From: an uncultured beta proteobacterium
Lineage (GTDB): Bacteria > Pseudomonadota > Gammaproteobacteria > Burkholderiales > SG8-39
Length of the DNA: 50,625 nucleotides
Direction of reading: 5' to 3'
Assembly: GCA_903928055.1 (NCBI GenBank)
Contig: CAIYPG010000016.1
Location: 1 to 50,625 of the forward strand
In this document: one piece after another, positions 32,849 through 41,600 of the stretch
Position numbering within the stretch: the stretch's first letter is position 1
How the letters are laid out: each line of letters begins with the position of its first letter
The notes under the pieces: generated by a model
Database searches by the model: none
The model's input: the letters and a program-made list of their open reading frames with translations, nothing else
What the model was told of the DNA's origin: nothing
Translations under genes and position numbers: made by a program

Positions 32849-33781
32849 TTAGTCGGCCAGCCCCGCAAACAGCGGTGTGCTGAGGTAGCGTTCGCCGAAG
32901 GACGGAATGATCACCACGATCAGCTTGTCCTTGTTCTCCGGGCGTTTGGCGACTTCAATGGCCGCCCACATCGCCGCACCTGAGGAAATGCCGACCAGCA
33001 GGCCTTCCTCTTTTGCCATGCGTCGTGCGAGGTCCATGGCGTCGTCGTTTTTCACGCGCACGATCTCGTCGTAGATCTTGGTGTTCAGCACCTTGGGCAC
33101 GAAGCCGGCACCGATGCCCTGGATGGGGTGCGAGCCGGCCTGTCCGCCGGAGAGCACCGGCGAGGCATCGGGTTCCACGGCCACGCACTTGAACGAGGGC
33201 TTCTTTGCCTTGATCACTTCACCCACGCCGGTAATGGTGCCACCGGTGCCAATGCCCGAGATCAGGAAATCGGCCTTGCCGTCGGTGTCGCGCCAGATTT
33301 CCTCGGCAGTGGTGCGACGATGCACTTCCGGGTTGGCCGGATTGTCGAATTGCTGCGGGATGAAATAGCGCGAATCGGCGGCGGCCAGTTCCTGCGCCTT
33401 CCTGATGGCACCGGGCATGCGCTCGGCACCGGGCGTGAGCACCAGTTCCGCGCCAAAGGCGCGCAGCAGCATGCGCCGCTCCTTGCTCATGGTGTCGGGC
33501 ATGACGATCGTGCATTTGTAGCCGCGCGCTGCGCAGACCATGGCAATGGCGATGCCGGTGTTGCCGCTGGTGGGCTCGAGGATGATGGTATCCGGCTTGA
33601 TCTTGCCGGCGTTCTCCGCCGCCTCGATCATCGACAGGCCGATGCGGTCCTTCACGCTGTGCGCCGGGTTCTGGAACTCCAGCTTTGCCACGATCTGCCC
33701 GGGCAGGCCCTTGGCGAGGCGGTTGATGCGCACCAGCGGCGTGTTGCCGATGAGCGCGGTGACGTTGTCGGCGATTTTCAT
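32849..33781 (-). CDS. cysK: Cysteine synthase A
   Basis: This PLP enzyme joins sulfide to O-acetylserine, the last step of cysteine synthesis. The 310-residue product has the PLP lysine Lys44 in [11 protein letters not shown], the substrate loop [10 protein letters not shown], the phosphate cup [14 protein letters not shown], and the C-terminal [22 protein letters not shown] and the ending ERYLST are CysK-like rather than CysM-like. It stands alone, convergent with the cNMP protein and divergent from the TauD-like gene (238 bases), and completes the sulfur pathway whose other genes lie at 20.5-24.7 and 46-50.6 kb. Confidence 0.96.
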   Translation of the reverse strand: MKIADNVTALIGNTPLVRINRLAKGLPGQIVAKLEFQNPAHSVKDRIGLSMIEAAENAGKIKPDTIILEPTSGNTGIAIAMVCAARGYKCTIVMPDTMSKERRMLLRAFGAELVLTPGAERMPGAIRKAQELAAADSRYFIPQQFDNPANPEVHRRTTAEEIWRDTDGKADFLISGIGTGGTITGVGEVIKAKKPSFKCVAVEPDASPVLSGGQAGSHPIQGIGAGFVPKVLNTKIYDEIVRVKNDDAMDLARRMAKEEGLLVGISSGAAMWAAIEVAKRPENKDKLIVVIIPSFGERYLSTPLFAGLAD

Positions 33782-34019
33782 GACTGTTCCCCTTTGTGTT
33801 GGACTGCGCCGCTGCGTGGCGGCGGGTCATTGTGAGTAGGTGCGATGGTGCGGAGCCTGCTGCCGGTATACAGCGGGATCATACGGCGTATGCCGGGCCA
33901 GCCTGAATACCGGATGGATATTTGCATGGAAATGCAAATGGAAACACTTCCGGTTCCGGCTGACCACAGGGTAAATATCGTATGATCCTGCCAGCCCACG
34001 TCCAGCGAGGCATGCTCCC

Positions 34020-34928
34020 ATGAATACCGCGACTGCCGCAACTGCTACTGCTGAAGGCCTGACGCTTTCTCCGCTGATTCTTCGTCCGCTTTCCGGGCAT
34101 ATCGGCGCCGAGGTTGGCAACACCCTTGAAGAGATTGTTGCCAGCCCGGAACTGGGTGCCGCGCTCGTGGCTGCGATAGACCGTCACTTGATGCTGCATC
34201 TGCATGCGCCCGATGCCGATCCGGCAGTCATGGCGAAATTCTCGGCGCTGTTCGGTCCGCTGATTGATGGTCCGGGGGCCTGTGCCGGCGGCATCAAGGG
34301 GCTGCGCATCGTCGCAAACACCGTGGATGCCGCAGGCCGGCCGCTGCCCGGTTCCGATACCTGCACGCAGATCTGGCATGTCGATGGCTCCGCTGAATCG
34401 GCACCGCCGGCGCGAGTGGTCACCTATACCGCACTGGCTGCGCCATCGCGGCCGACCACGGCATGGATCAACATGTTCAAGGTATATGAGGCGCTGCCCG
34501 GTGCCCTGCAGCAGCGCATCGCCGGCCTCATTGCAATTCACTATGCCCTGAAGGGCGGCGTCAATCCGGACACGCAGGCCCTGGTGCTGCCGCTGGAACA
34601 GCGGCAGAAGGGGCCTCAGCGTCCGCTGGTGTGCCGCCATCCGGCCAACGGCAAGTCCTATCTGCACATTCCGCACCGGCGCGACAGCGTCATCCCCGGC
34701 ATGGGCGAGGCCGAAAGCCGCGCGCTGCTCGATGAATTGTGGGCACATGTCGAGGCGTCACCTTATCGCCACACGGCCGTAACCGGATCCGGCAGTTGCG
34801 TGGTCATGGACAACCGCGCCGTGGTGCACAACCGCCAGGGCTGGCCGGTCACCGAACCGCGCACCGTGTGGGCGATCACCTGTGCGGGGCCGTCTCCGAC
34901 CGGAGCGGCGGAACGCGCGCAGGCCTGA
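34020..34928 (+). CDS. TauD/TfdA-family 2-oxoglutarate dioxygenase-like protein
   Basis: The 302-residue protein has the iron facial triad of TauD-type dioxygenases: HxD in QIWHVDGS, and a distal His in VMDNRAVVHNRQGWP, with Arg for 2-oxoglutarate in EPRTVW. Family members hydroxylate taurine, sulfonates, aryloxyacetates or alkyl sulfates. Sulfonate use would fit the sulfur theme, but the sequence (for example the insertion AGGIKGLRIVANTVDAAGR) is not a close TauD match. Eight bases separate it from the next gene. Confidence 0.83.
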   Translation: MNTATAATATAEGLTLSPLILRPLSGHIGAEVGNTLEEIVASPELGAALVAAIDRHLMLHLHAPDADPAVMAKFSALFGPLIDGPGACAGGIKGLRIVANTVDAAGRPLPGSDTCTQIWHVDGSAESAPPARVVTYTALAAPSRPTTAWINMFKVYEALPGALQQRIAGLIAIHYALKGGVNPDTQALVLPLEQRQKGPQRPLVCRHPANGKSYLHIPHRRDSVIPGMGEAESRALLDELWAHVEASPYRHTAVTGSGSCVVMDNRAVVHNRQGWPVTEPRTVWAITCAGPSPTGAAERAQA

Positions 34929-34936
34929 CGTATCAC

Positions 34937-35260
34937 GTGCGAAAACACCATCACTCCGTGTATGTCGTGCTGTTGTCCGACGAGGTGCTGAACCTGGCGA
35001 GGTTCCGGCGCTGCAATCCCGATTACGACGTGACCAGGCCCTGTGTCTATGTGGGCATGACGGGACTCAGCCCGGATGTGCGCTTCGACAAGCACAAGGC
35101 CGGCATACAGGCGAACCGCCTGGTGACGAAGTACGGCGTGCGGCTGATGCCAGAACTCTACGAGATGTACAACCCCATGCCCTATGACGCCGCGCGTGAC
35201 ATGGAAGTGGAGTTGGCCATTGGCCTGCAGGAGCAGGGTTACGGGGTCTGGCAGGGATGA
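34937..35260 (+). CDS. Small GIY-YIG-like protein
   Basis: The 107-residue protein starts at GTG 34937. It contains HSVYVVLLSDEVL followed by VYVGMTGLSPDVRFDKHKAG, matching the GIY and YIG strands and the Arg/His pair of GIY-YIG nucleases in degenerate form. RLVTKYGVRLMPELYEMYNPMPYDAARDMEVELAIGLQEQGYGV resembles the helix with a conserved Glu (AxxxExxLxxxLxxxGYxV). Such small homologues are common and usually uncharacterised; nuclease activity is not assured. ATGA overlap (35257-35260) couples it to the GAF-like gene. Confidence 0.72.
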   Translation: MRKHHHSVYVVLLSDEVLNLARFRRCNPDYDVTRPCVYVGMTGLSPDVRFDKHKAGIQANRLVTKYGVRLMPELYEMYNPMPYDAARDMEVELAIGLQEQGYGVWQG

Positions 35261-35814
35261 GCATTGTGCCGCTTGAAGAGGTGATCATCACCGATCAGTT
35301 GTTCAGGCGACCGGATCGTCCCATCCTGTCGACCTTCACGAATGCCGTGATGGTCGAACTTGACCGCCTGCTCACCGAGGCACCCGATCAATATGTTGAG
35401 GAAGCTGCACGGGCGGCGATGATCCTGCCCGGCTCGCAGTCAGGCGGGATCAGCGTGGCGGACCCGGAGACTTCGGCCTGTCGCACGCGTGCCGTGCTCG
35501 GGCGCTGGGCAGGACAGGCCGGGAGTTGCGCGCTGCTGGATGCAGTGTTGTGCCCAATGGTGCTGGAACGTCGGGTGCTGATGGCGTTCGCACATCCTGA
35601 ACGCTCCTTTACGGAACTGGAAGCGGTGTATCCGCCGATGGTCGAGATACTGATGGCGCCGTTCTTCGATGTCGACCGGCCGGCCGGCGTAGTGTGGTCG
35701 GTGTTCCACAGCGGCGACGCACCGTTCGACCGGCATGATGCCTGGATGGTGGATGAACTGGGACGGGTGCTCACTAAGGCTCATGTGCGACTCGCACAAT
35801 CTGGCCATCTCTGA
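35257..35814 (+). CDS. GAF-domain-like protein
   Basis: The 185-residue cytosolic protein consists of one GAF-like module. It shows SQSGGISVADPE, WAGQAGSC, LMAFAHPERSFTELEAVYPPMVEILMAPFFDV and GVVWSVFHSGDAPFDRHDAWMVDELGRVL. This order is that of GAF sensor domains found in histidine kinases (PERxF...PFxV...GxxWxVxH...FDxxDA), but no output domain is attached. It is coupled to the preceding GIY-YIG-like gene by ATGA overlap. Ligand unknown. Confidence 0.75.
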   Translation: MSIVPLEEVIITDQLFRRPDRPILSTFTNAVMVELDRLLTEAPDQYVEEAARAAMILPGSQSGGISVADPETSACRTRAVLGRWAGQAGSCALLDAVLCPMVLERRVLMAFAHPERSFTELEAVYPPMVEILMAPFFDVDRPAGVVWSVFHSGDAPFDRHDAWMVDELGRVLTKAHVRLAQSGHL

Positions 35815-35950
35815 TTTGTGTCCAGGCCATTTTTGAAATGTGATGACGACAAGGTGCCCGCAAGAATGGGGTTTGGTGCCGGTCACACAGCGGGATATCA
35901 TGGGTGCGGGTGAGTCTTCCCGGCCAGAGCGTCGTCGAATTCTCGCTGAA

Positions 35951-35979
35951 TTGCAAAATTACGACGTTACCGCTTTATG
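35951..35979 (+). promoter_or_regulatory. Possible promoter of the lyase cluster
   Basis: TTGCAA (35951-35956) and TTTATG (35974-35979) are 17 bases apart, 55 bases before the lyase start codon. Moderate match only. No other recognisable signal was seen in the 219-base gap 35815-36033. Confidence 0.35.
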
Positions 35980-36033
35980 TCGAGGCCGGTGGCGCAGTCG
36001 AATTCAAATAATGAACAGGCAGGAGGACAAGGC

Positions 36034-37512
36034 ATGAGTGTCAAGGAACCGGTATCCACGAAGGAATTCATTGAAGGCATCGGTGGCAGGCTGGCGAAAA
36101 ACAAGTCCGAGGCCTACATCCGCGCCGTGATGGCCGTTGAAGGGCGGTCGAATCAGTTCACCGCCAGGCATATGCTGGTCGGCGACCTTGCCTTTGTGCT
36201 TTCAGCGACAGAGCTGGGCATCACGCCGCCGGACTCGGCAAAAGCCATCGTCAAATGCCTGCTGGACATGATTCCCAGGGCCGGGGAGCTGGGCCGGGAC
36301 AATGCGGTGGGTGACATCGTGTTCCAGCGCGAAGTATGGGTGGCCGACGTCGTCGGTCGTGATACCGGTGCCTGGCAGCACATCGGCAGGCATCGCGCCG
36401 AGAGCTTGAGGGGCTATCTGCCGCGCATGTTCTTCCGCGATGCACTTTGTCGCGAGCGGGAGGCGATGCTGCGTCTGGTGCGGGTCCTGGTGGACAAGGC
36501 GGCGCCGGTTCTAAGTGCCTACGCACCGGTCTATCACCACCTGCAGCATGCCGGCTACACCACACTGGGCGAGTACCTCCTGGGCTTCGCCGAGAATCTT
36601 TCAGACCACATCGAGCGATTTGCCCAGATTGAGCAGCGGCTCGACTATGCGCCGCCCGCCCATAGTGGCAGGCCGGTTCTGGTGAAGCTTGCCGAACGGG
36701 CGTCGCAGCGGCTGGGCTTCAAGCGGGTGCAGCTGCTCAGGCAGCAGGGGCATCTGACCGAAGAGCAGTTCTCCGAACCCTTTTTTGCGCTCGTGTTGCC
36801 CACGGTGGCCATGGCACGCATGGCGGAAGACCTGCGATTGTGGATGACGCCCGAGTTCGACTTCTTCGAACTTGCGGACGAGCATGCCTCCATCAGCAGC
36901 GGGCTGCCCCAGAAGAAAAATCCGTTCGGCCTGCAAGCCATTATCGGCGGTGCCGCCGTGGGGGCGGGACGAATAGCAGGCCAGCTTGCTTCAAATATCG
37001 CTTTGTCGAGCGAGGCCGACACGGTCTATCACATGGGCAGTCTTTTCCAGTACGCCAACGACGTCGTCCACTGGACGGAGTTTCTCGCGGAAATCATCGA
37101 GCGCGGCACATTCAACCTTCCCGAGTTGGAGCGCAAATCGAAATGGGGTTACGCCGGTGCGAGCGAAGCCATGGACACGCTTATTTTCGATCATGGCCTG
37201 CCGCAGCGGGTCGCGCATCACATGCTGGGGGCCATTGTGCGTGCGGCAGTGGGTGGCGCGGACCAGGAGGCCTTGCTGGCGCAGCTCAAGCCGGAACTGG
37301 CCGAGCACCCTGGCATTGACGCACAGCGCATATTGGGAATTCTCAAGGGCGAGATATTGCTGGATACGGCCATCAACATCCCGGCGGCGAAGACCATGCA
37401 CCGCAATCTCGAGCAGAAACTCCAGGTGCTGGAGAAACAGGTGTACCGAAACGAGGTTGCCGATGCCGCCAACCGTTTGCTGGAAGAGGGCCGGCGCTTC
37501 TGCGCACGATGA
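36034..37512 (+). CDS. Argininosuccinate-lyase-like enzyme of the fumarase/aspartase superfamily
   Basis: The 492-residue protein has the superfamily's three conserved regions: near the N-terminus an altered region with VGDIVFQRE; region 2 as HHLQHAGYTTLGEYLLGFAENL (about residue 167), matching THLQxAQP-like text; and the flexible signature loop SSGLPQKKNPFGLQ (about residue 290), where the second Ser is the catalytic base in relatives. Such enzymes eliminate fumarate from argininosuccinate, adenylosuccinate or aspartate derivatives. Departures in the signatures and the gene context (racemase-like enzyme and Bug protein) argue against arginine or purine synthesis and for catabolism of an N-substituted amino acid or similar. 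The start ATG 36034 has AGGAGG upstream. Confidence 0.8.
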   Translation: MSVKEPVSTKEFIEGIGGRLAKNKSEAYIRAVMAVEGRSNQFTARHMLVGDLAFVLSATELGITPPDSAKAIVKCLLDMIPRAGELGRDNAVGDIVFQREVWVADVVGRDTGAWQHIGRHRAESLRGYLPRMFFRDALCREREAMLRLVRVLVDKAAPVLSAYAPVYHHLQHAGYTTLGEYLLGFAENLSDHIERFAQIEQRLDYAPPAHSGRPVLVKLAERASQRLGFKRVQLLRQQGHLTEEQFSEPFFALVLPTVAMARMAEDLRLWMTPEFDFFELADEHASISSGLPQKKNPFGLQAIIGGAAVGAGRIAGQLASNIALSSEADTVYHMGSLFQYANDVVHWTEFLAEIIERGTFNLPELERKSKWGYAGASEAMDTLIFDHGLPQRVAHHMLGAIVRAAVGGADQEALLAQLKPELAEHPGIDAQRILGILKGEILLDTAINIPAAKTMHRNLEQKLQVLEKQVYRNEVADAANRLLEEGRRFCAR

Positions 37513-37539
37513 TTTTTTTTCAGTCAATCAAAGGAAACC

Positions 37540-38283
37540 ATGACCGGAATGGGTGAGCGAACCAGCAAGCTGGACAGGAACGTTCGTGTGGCGCTGGCCA
37601 TCGGAAATTACCCCGGACCCGAGAGGCAGCGCAGGGTGGATGCGGCGCTTTCCTTCCAGTCCCCCGGGACCGATGTCGGCATTGTGGATGTGCCTGCCAC
37701 TCCCTATGTGAAGAACCTTACGCCGGCGCACATGCAGGAAGCGGCACCGGCATTCATCAGCGCCTTCCGTGATGCGGAGCGTCAGGGATACGACGCGGTG
37801 GTGCCGCTGGGCACGCTGGATCTGGGCGTCGATGGAGGACGTTCCGCCGTCAACATTCCCGTGGTCGGTCCCTGTCAGTCCATGCTGCACATGGGCGCAC
37901 AGATCGGTGAGCGCTTCGGCATCATTTCCTACCACGATGGCCAGATTGCGCTGTTTCGCGCCATGATCCGTCGTTACGGCATGGAAGGCTGGGTCGCGGG
38001 CTTTGCCACCACCGGATTCAAGTTGGTGGAAATGGCTTCGAACGCAGAGGCGGTATCAGGACTCTTCCTTGATTGTGGCCGGAAGCTGGTGCGCGAGCAG
38101 GGCGCAGACGTCATTCTTGCCTTGGGCATCAGCCAGTGTCCGATGCTGGTGAGTGCGGATGCAGCGCGCGATCACATTGGCGTTCCGGTACTCGAGGGAA
38201 TCGGTACGCCGATACACGTTGCCGCAACCATGGTGCGCCTGGGTCTTGCACAAAGCCCGGTTCGCTGGCCGAGGGAGGCATGA
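37540..38283 (+). CDS. Asp/Glu/hydantoin racemase-like protein
   Basis: The 247-residue protein follows the lyase by 27 bases. It has the two-lobed Asp/Glu racemase fold sequence: VALAIGNYPG, YDAVVPLGTLDLGVDGG, VVGPCQSMLHMGAQIGERFGIISYHD and ADVILALGISQCPM. Active members use two Cys, one in each lobe. Here the first position reads PLGTL (Gly91), and the only nearby second-lobe Cys is Cys200, slightly shifted from the usual GCAGM site, so it may not be a two-cysteine racemase. Related enzymes are maleate isomerase and hydantoin racemase. It is probably co-transcribed with the lyase and perhaps the Bug gene 89 bases on. Confidence 0.75.
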   Translation: MTGMGERTSKLDRNVRVALAIGNYPGPERQRRVDAALSFQSPGTDVGIVDVPATPYVKNLTPAHMQEAAPAFISAFRDAERQGYDAVVPLGTLDLGVDGGRSAVNIPVVGPCQSMLHMGAQIGERFGIISYHDGQIALFRAMIRRYGMEGWVAGFATTGFKLVEMASNAEAVSGLFLDCGRKLVREQGADVILALGISQCPMLVSADAARDHIGVPVLEGIGTPIHVAATMVRLGLAQSPVRWPREA

Positions 38284-38372
38284 CGCTTTTGCCTTGAGTC
38301 ATGAAGAGGCCCGCGCAGACGGACCCGTGTTATCCAAAGATGCTAGTGTAAGAAACACAAAAGGAGAAGCGC

Positions 38373-39371
38373 ATGGAGAATCATCAGTCAGTCTTGATCC
38401 GGTCTGCCGCAGCATTGGCCATGATCCTGTCCGGCCCCGTTCTTGCCCAAGGCGCGGCCGATGCTTATCCGTCAAAACCGGTTTCAGTCATTCTGCCGTT
38501 CCCGCCGGGTGGACCAACCGAACCCGAGGCAAGACTCGAGACCAAGAAAATCGGTGAGTTGCTGGGGCAGCCATTCATCCTGGATTTCAAACCCGGCGCG
38601 GCGACCAGCATTGGTGCGAACTACGTGATCAAATCCAAGCCCGATGGCTATACGCTGCTGGTGACGGCAGCGAGCCTGACGGTGTTTCCGGCATTCTATG
38701 AAAACCTGTCCTTCGATATCACCAAGGACCTGGCCTATGTCTCGCTGATGAGCAAGCGGCCTACGGCGTTGCTGGTCACGGCGTCATTCCCGGCAAAGAA
38801 CTTTCGCGAATACATTGCCTACGTCAAGGCCAATCCGGGTACGGTCAACATGGGTACCTCCGGCTCTGGGGGCGTGGGACATCTGGCGGGAGCGTGGATT
38901 CACAGTGAGACCAACACCCTGAACATGGTCACGTTCGTTCACTTCAAGGGGACGGGGCCTGTCTTTCCGGAGTTGATTGCAGGAAGGATACACGTGCACC
39001 CGACCTCACTCGCCTCTGCCATGCCACTGATCAAGGCGGGCAAGCTGCGCGCGATTGCCATCATGAGCGATGAGAGAAGCAAACTGCTGCCGGACCTGCC
39101 CACGCTTCAGGAGCAGGGACTGGCGCCCGGTGTCGGCTACACCACCTGGCAGGGATTTGCCGCGCCCGTTGCGACCCCCGTCGCCATTGTCAACAAGTTG
39201 AGCGAGAACTTCGCAAGGGTGGCGAAAGCACCGGAAGTGGTGGGCCCATTGGAGGCGGATGGCGCCATCATGATCGGCAGCTCGCCCGAACAGTTCCGTC
39301 AGCTCATTGTGAGGGAAGTGGCCGCCTGGAAAAAAGTGGTCAAGGATACTGGCATCAAGCTTGAGGATTGA
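38373..39371 (+). CDS. Bug/TctC-type periplasmic binding protein, copy 2
   Basis: The 332-residue product has a signal peptide (residues 1-25, cleavage after LAQ) and then YPSKPVSVILPFPPGGPTEPEARL, GYTLLVTAASL, MGTSGSGGVGHLAGAWI and VHFKGTGPVFPELIAGRI. The usual GG(P/T)xD ligand-loop segment reads PGGPTEPEAR, lacking the Asp that most Bug proteins use to hold the ligand's carboxylate region through waters, so ligand choice may differ. AAAAGGAGAA precedes the start. It follows the lyase and racemase genes on the same strand, suggesting it binds their substrate. Confidence 0.9.
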   Translation: MENHQSVLIRSAAALAMILSGPVLAQGAADAYPSKPVSVILPFPPGGPTEPEARLETKKIGELLGQPFILDFKPGAATSIGANYVIKSKPDGYTLLVTAASLTVFPAFYENLSFDITKDLAYVSLMSKRPTALLVTASFPAKNFREYIAYVKANPGTVNMGTSGSGGVGHLAGAWIHSETNTLNMVTFVHFKGTGPVFPELIAGRIHVHPTSLASAMPLIKAGKLRAIAIMSDERSKLLPDLPTLQEQGLAPGVGYTTWQGFAAPVATPVAIVNKLSENFARVAKAPEVVGPLEADGAIMIGSSPEQFRQLIVREVAAWKKVVKDTGIKLED

Positions 39372-39434
39372 TGTCACCGCCGGAGCCGTACCGCGAAGTG
39401 GTCGCACCGGCTGTTTTTTCCATGGGCGGCAGCT

Positions 39435-40463
39435 TCAATCCGTTTCGATCTTCGCTTCCCTGGCGATCTTCGACCAGCGCTGCGTGTCATCGGCGATCAG
39501 CTTGGCGAGATCCTCGGGTGTGCCCTTGCCGTCGGCCGGCTCATAGCCGCCTGCTTCAAGTTGCTTGCGCACCTCTGGAAGCAGCAGCGTGCGGTTCAGT
39601 TCCTTGTTCAGCCGCAATATGATGGGCCGAGGCGTGCCCTTGCGAGTGACCAGGCTGAACCACGTTCCGGCCTGGAAGCCCGGATAGGTTTCCGCCACAG
39701 TCGGCAGGTCAGGCAGGAAGGGCAGGCGCTGTGGCCCGCCGGTGGCCAGCAGCTTGAGTTTGTTGGCTTTCACCAGGCTCGTCACCGAGGAGTAGCCGCC
39801 CAACTGGATGTCGATCTCCTCGCCCAGCATCGAGGTATTGATCTGGGCATTGCCCTTGAAGGGGATGTGCTGCATCTTGATGCCGGCCATGGATTCCAGC
39901 AATACGCTGCCGAAGTGCGGCGGGCCGCCGACGCCTGTGGTGGCATAGGTGATCTGGCCGGGCCTGGCCTTGGCCAGTGCCACCAGTTCAGCCACGTTCT
40001 TCGCCGGCAGCCCCATGCGTGCAATCAGCACCAGGTTGTAGCCGCCCACCAGGCCGATGGGTGCGAAATCACGCGCCACGTCGTAAGGCAGCTTCTTGAA
40101 TGTGGCCGGGTTCATGGTGAGCGAGGACATGCCGCCGAAAAAAATCGTGTAGCCATCGGGACTGGCATGCGCGGCAAGGTCGGCACCGAGGATGGAACTG
40201 GCACCGGCACGGAAGTCCATGAGCACCTGCTGGCCGAGGAACTCCGTGAGCTTGTCGGCAATCGGCCGTGACAGGATGTCGGTCGTGCCACCGGGCGGGA
40301 ACGGAATGATGAAGCGGATGGGCCGGTTCGGATACACATCGGATTGTGCCTGTGCCATGCCGGTGCCCGACAGCGCGATGATGGCTCCCAGGGTGGCGAG
40401 CGCGAAAAGTGAGAAGCCGGGCCGGCACGCTTGCCGCTTGCCGCTATGGATGATGTGGGTCAT
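39435..40463 (-). CDS. Bug/TctC-type periplasmic binding protein, copy 3
   Basis: The 342-residue product has a signal peptide with a longer basic N-region (about residues 1-40, cleavage after AQA) and then YPNRPIRFIIPFPPGGTTDILSRPIA with the usual Asp, GYTIFFGGMSSLTM, YATTGVGGPPHFGSVLLESMAG and HIPFKGNAQINTSMLG. It is transcribed toward copy 2 (63 bases between stops). The nearest genes on the same strand are the exported methyltransferase-fold gene 36 bases upstream and the nitronate monooxygenase-like gene, which may form one unit. No TctA or TctB gene is in the window. Confidence 0.92.
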   Translation of the reverse strand: MTHIIHSGKRQACRPGFSLFALATLGAIIALSGTGMAQAQSDVYPNRPIRFIIPFPPGGTTDILSRPIADKLTEFLGQQVLMDFRAGASSILGADLAAHASPDGYTIFFGGMSSLTMNPATFKKLPYDVARDFAPIGLVGGYNLVLIARMGLPAKNVAELVALAKARPGQITYATTGVGGPPHFGSVLLESMAGIKMQHIPFKGNAQINTSMLGEEIDIQLGGYSSVTSLVKANKLKLLATGGPQRLPFLPDLPTVAETYPGFQAGTWFSLVTRKGTPRPIILRLNKELNRTLLLPEVRKQLEAGGYEPADGKGTPEDLAKLIADDTQRWSKIAREAKIETD

Positions 40464-40499
40464 GGTGCCTCCTGATGGGTGTGCTGGTGGTCTGTCGGG

Positions 40500-41396
40500 C
40501 TAGAGGTGGCTGGCGCTCCAGCGGCTGCCATTCTGCCGCGTGCCCTGCATTTCCACGCCGAAGATCCGGCCTTTGTAGCTGGTGATCCGGCCGTCGTATT
40601 GTGTCGGCCCGATGCTGAAGCTGATGCGATCGCCGCGCAGTGTGGCGTTGGTGACTGCCTGCTGGTCGAATTCGCCTTCGTAGAGAACCCCGTAGATTTC
40701 CTGGAAGCGTTGATTCAGCACCAGTCGCGCATTGCCCAGTTGCCAGGCGCCCGCCACTTGCGCCGGGACGTAGTAGATCATGGCCTCGCACCAGGCGAGG
40801 CAGTTGCTCACCAACTGGAGCTTTTCGTCCGGATTCCAGCCGGGGATGTCGAAGGTGTTGCTAACGATGCGGGTGCCCGGCTTGAGCCCGGTGAGCAATG
40901 TGGGAATGAGCCTGAGCAGACTGCCCGGCGTCAGAAACAGCGCCATCACGGTTGCCTGCGAAACGTCGGTCGCGTACATGTCGCCCTGTACGAAGGAGGC
41001 TTTGTCGGCCACCCCCGCCTGGGCGGCATTGCGGCGCGCCAGCGCCATCAGGTCCGGATTGTATTCCACCCCGAGGGCGCGCGCGCCGCGCTTTGCCGCA
41101 GCGATGACTACTCGTCCGTCGCCGGAGCCCAGGTCGACGACGAAGTCCTGCGGGCTTACCCGGGCCAAATCAAGCATGCGCTCCACCATGTAGTCCGGGG
41201 TTGCCACCCACGGCAAATCCTTGCCGGCTTGAAATTCCGAAGGCTTGTATTCCCCCGGCCGGGCATCGGCCGCAGGGGTCTGTGCCTGCAGCGGCGCACT
41301 CACCATGGACATGCTGGAAAGGGCGAAGGCAAAGATCAGGGACTTAAGCGGCACCCTCCACTCGCACCATGGATGGGCAATCCATTGTTGTTGCAT
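40500..41396 (-). CDS. Methyltransferase-fold protein with an export signal
   Basis: The 298-residue product has a hydrophobic segment and Ala-x-Ala-like site (VPLKSLIFAFALSSMSMVSAPLQAQ) before a class I methyltransferase domain: motif I VDLGSGDGRVVIAAAK, GVEYNPDLMALARRNA, FVQGDMYATD and LKPGTRIVSNTFDIPGW. A C-terminal beta-rich domain (RFQEIYGVLYEGEFDQQAV, RGDRISFSIG) follows. Export of a SAM-binding enzyme is odd because SAM is cytoplasmic; it may be membrane-tethered or have another ligand. ATG 41396 is taken as the start; GTG at the head of the hydrophobic segment is an alternative, with TGGAGG touching it. It is 36 bases upstream of Bug copy 3. Confidence 0.75.
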   Translation of the reverse strand: MQQQWIAHPWCEWRVPLKSLIFAFALSSMSMVSAPLQAQTPAADARPGEYKPSEFQAGKDLPWVATPDYMVERMLDLARVSPQDFVVDLGSGDGRVVIAAAKRGARALGVEYNPDLMALARRNAAQAGVADKASFVQGDMYATDVSQATVMALFLTPGSLLRLIPTLLTGLKPGTRIVSNTFDIPGWNPDEKLQLVSNCLAWCEAMIYYVPAQVAGAWQLGNARLVLNQRFQEIYGVLYEGEFDQQAVTNATLRGDRISFSIGPTQYDGRITSYKGRIFGVEMQGTRQNGSRWSASHL

Positions 41397-41600
41397 CAGA
41401 TCAGTATTCCTCTGTTTTTCGTGACTCAATGCTAACTGGCCTGAAATTTTTCGGCAATTTTTGCCATGCACTTGCAGCAGCGCAAACCCGCTTTTTGCCT
41501 GATCATAATAAATTCATCAATTCAATATCAATAAGGCAGCATCGTCCAAATTGATGTCAAAGCAATTCTGACGCATTGCTCTGCAGGGTGCTGCCCTGGT

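Noticed and set aside
36000..36033. GTCGAATTCAAAT near 35997 as a tRNA T-arm
   Set aside because: No acceptor stem, anticodon arm or CCA end could be folded around it.
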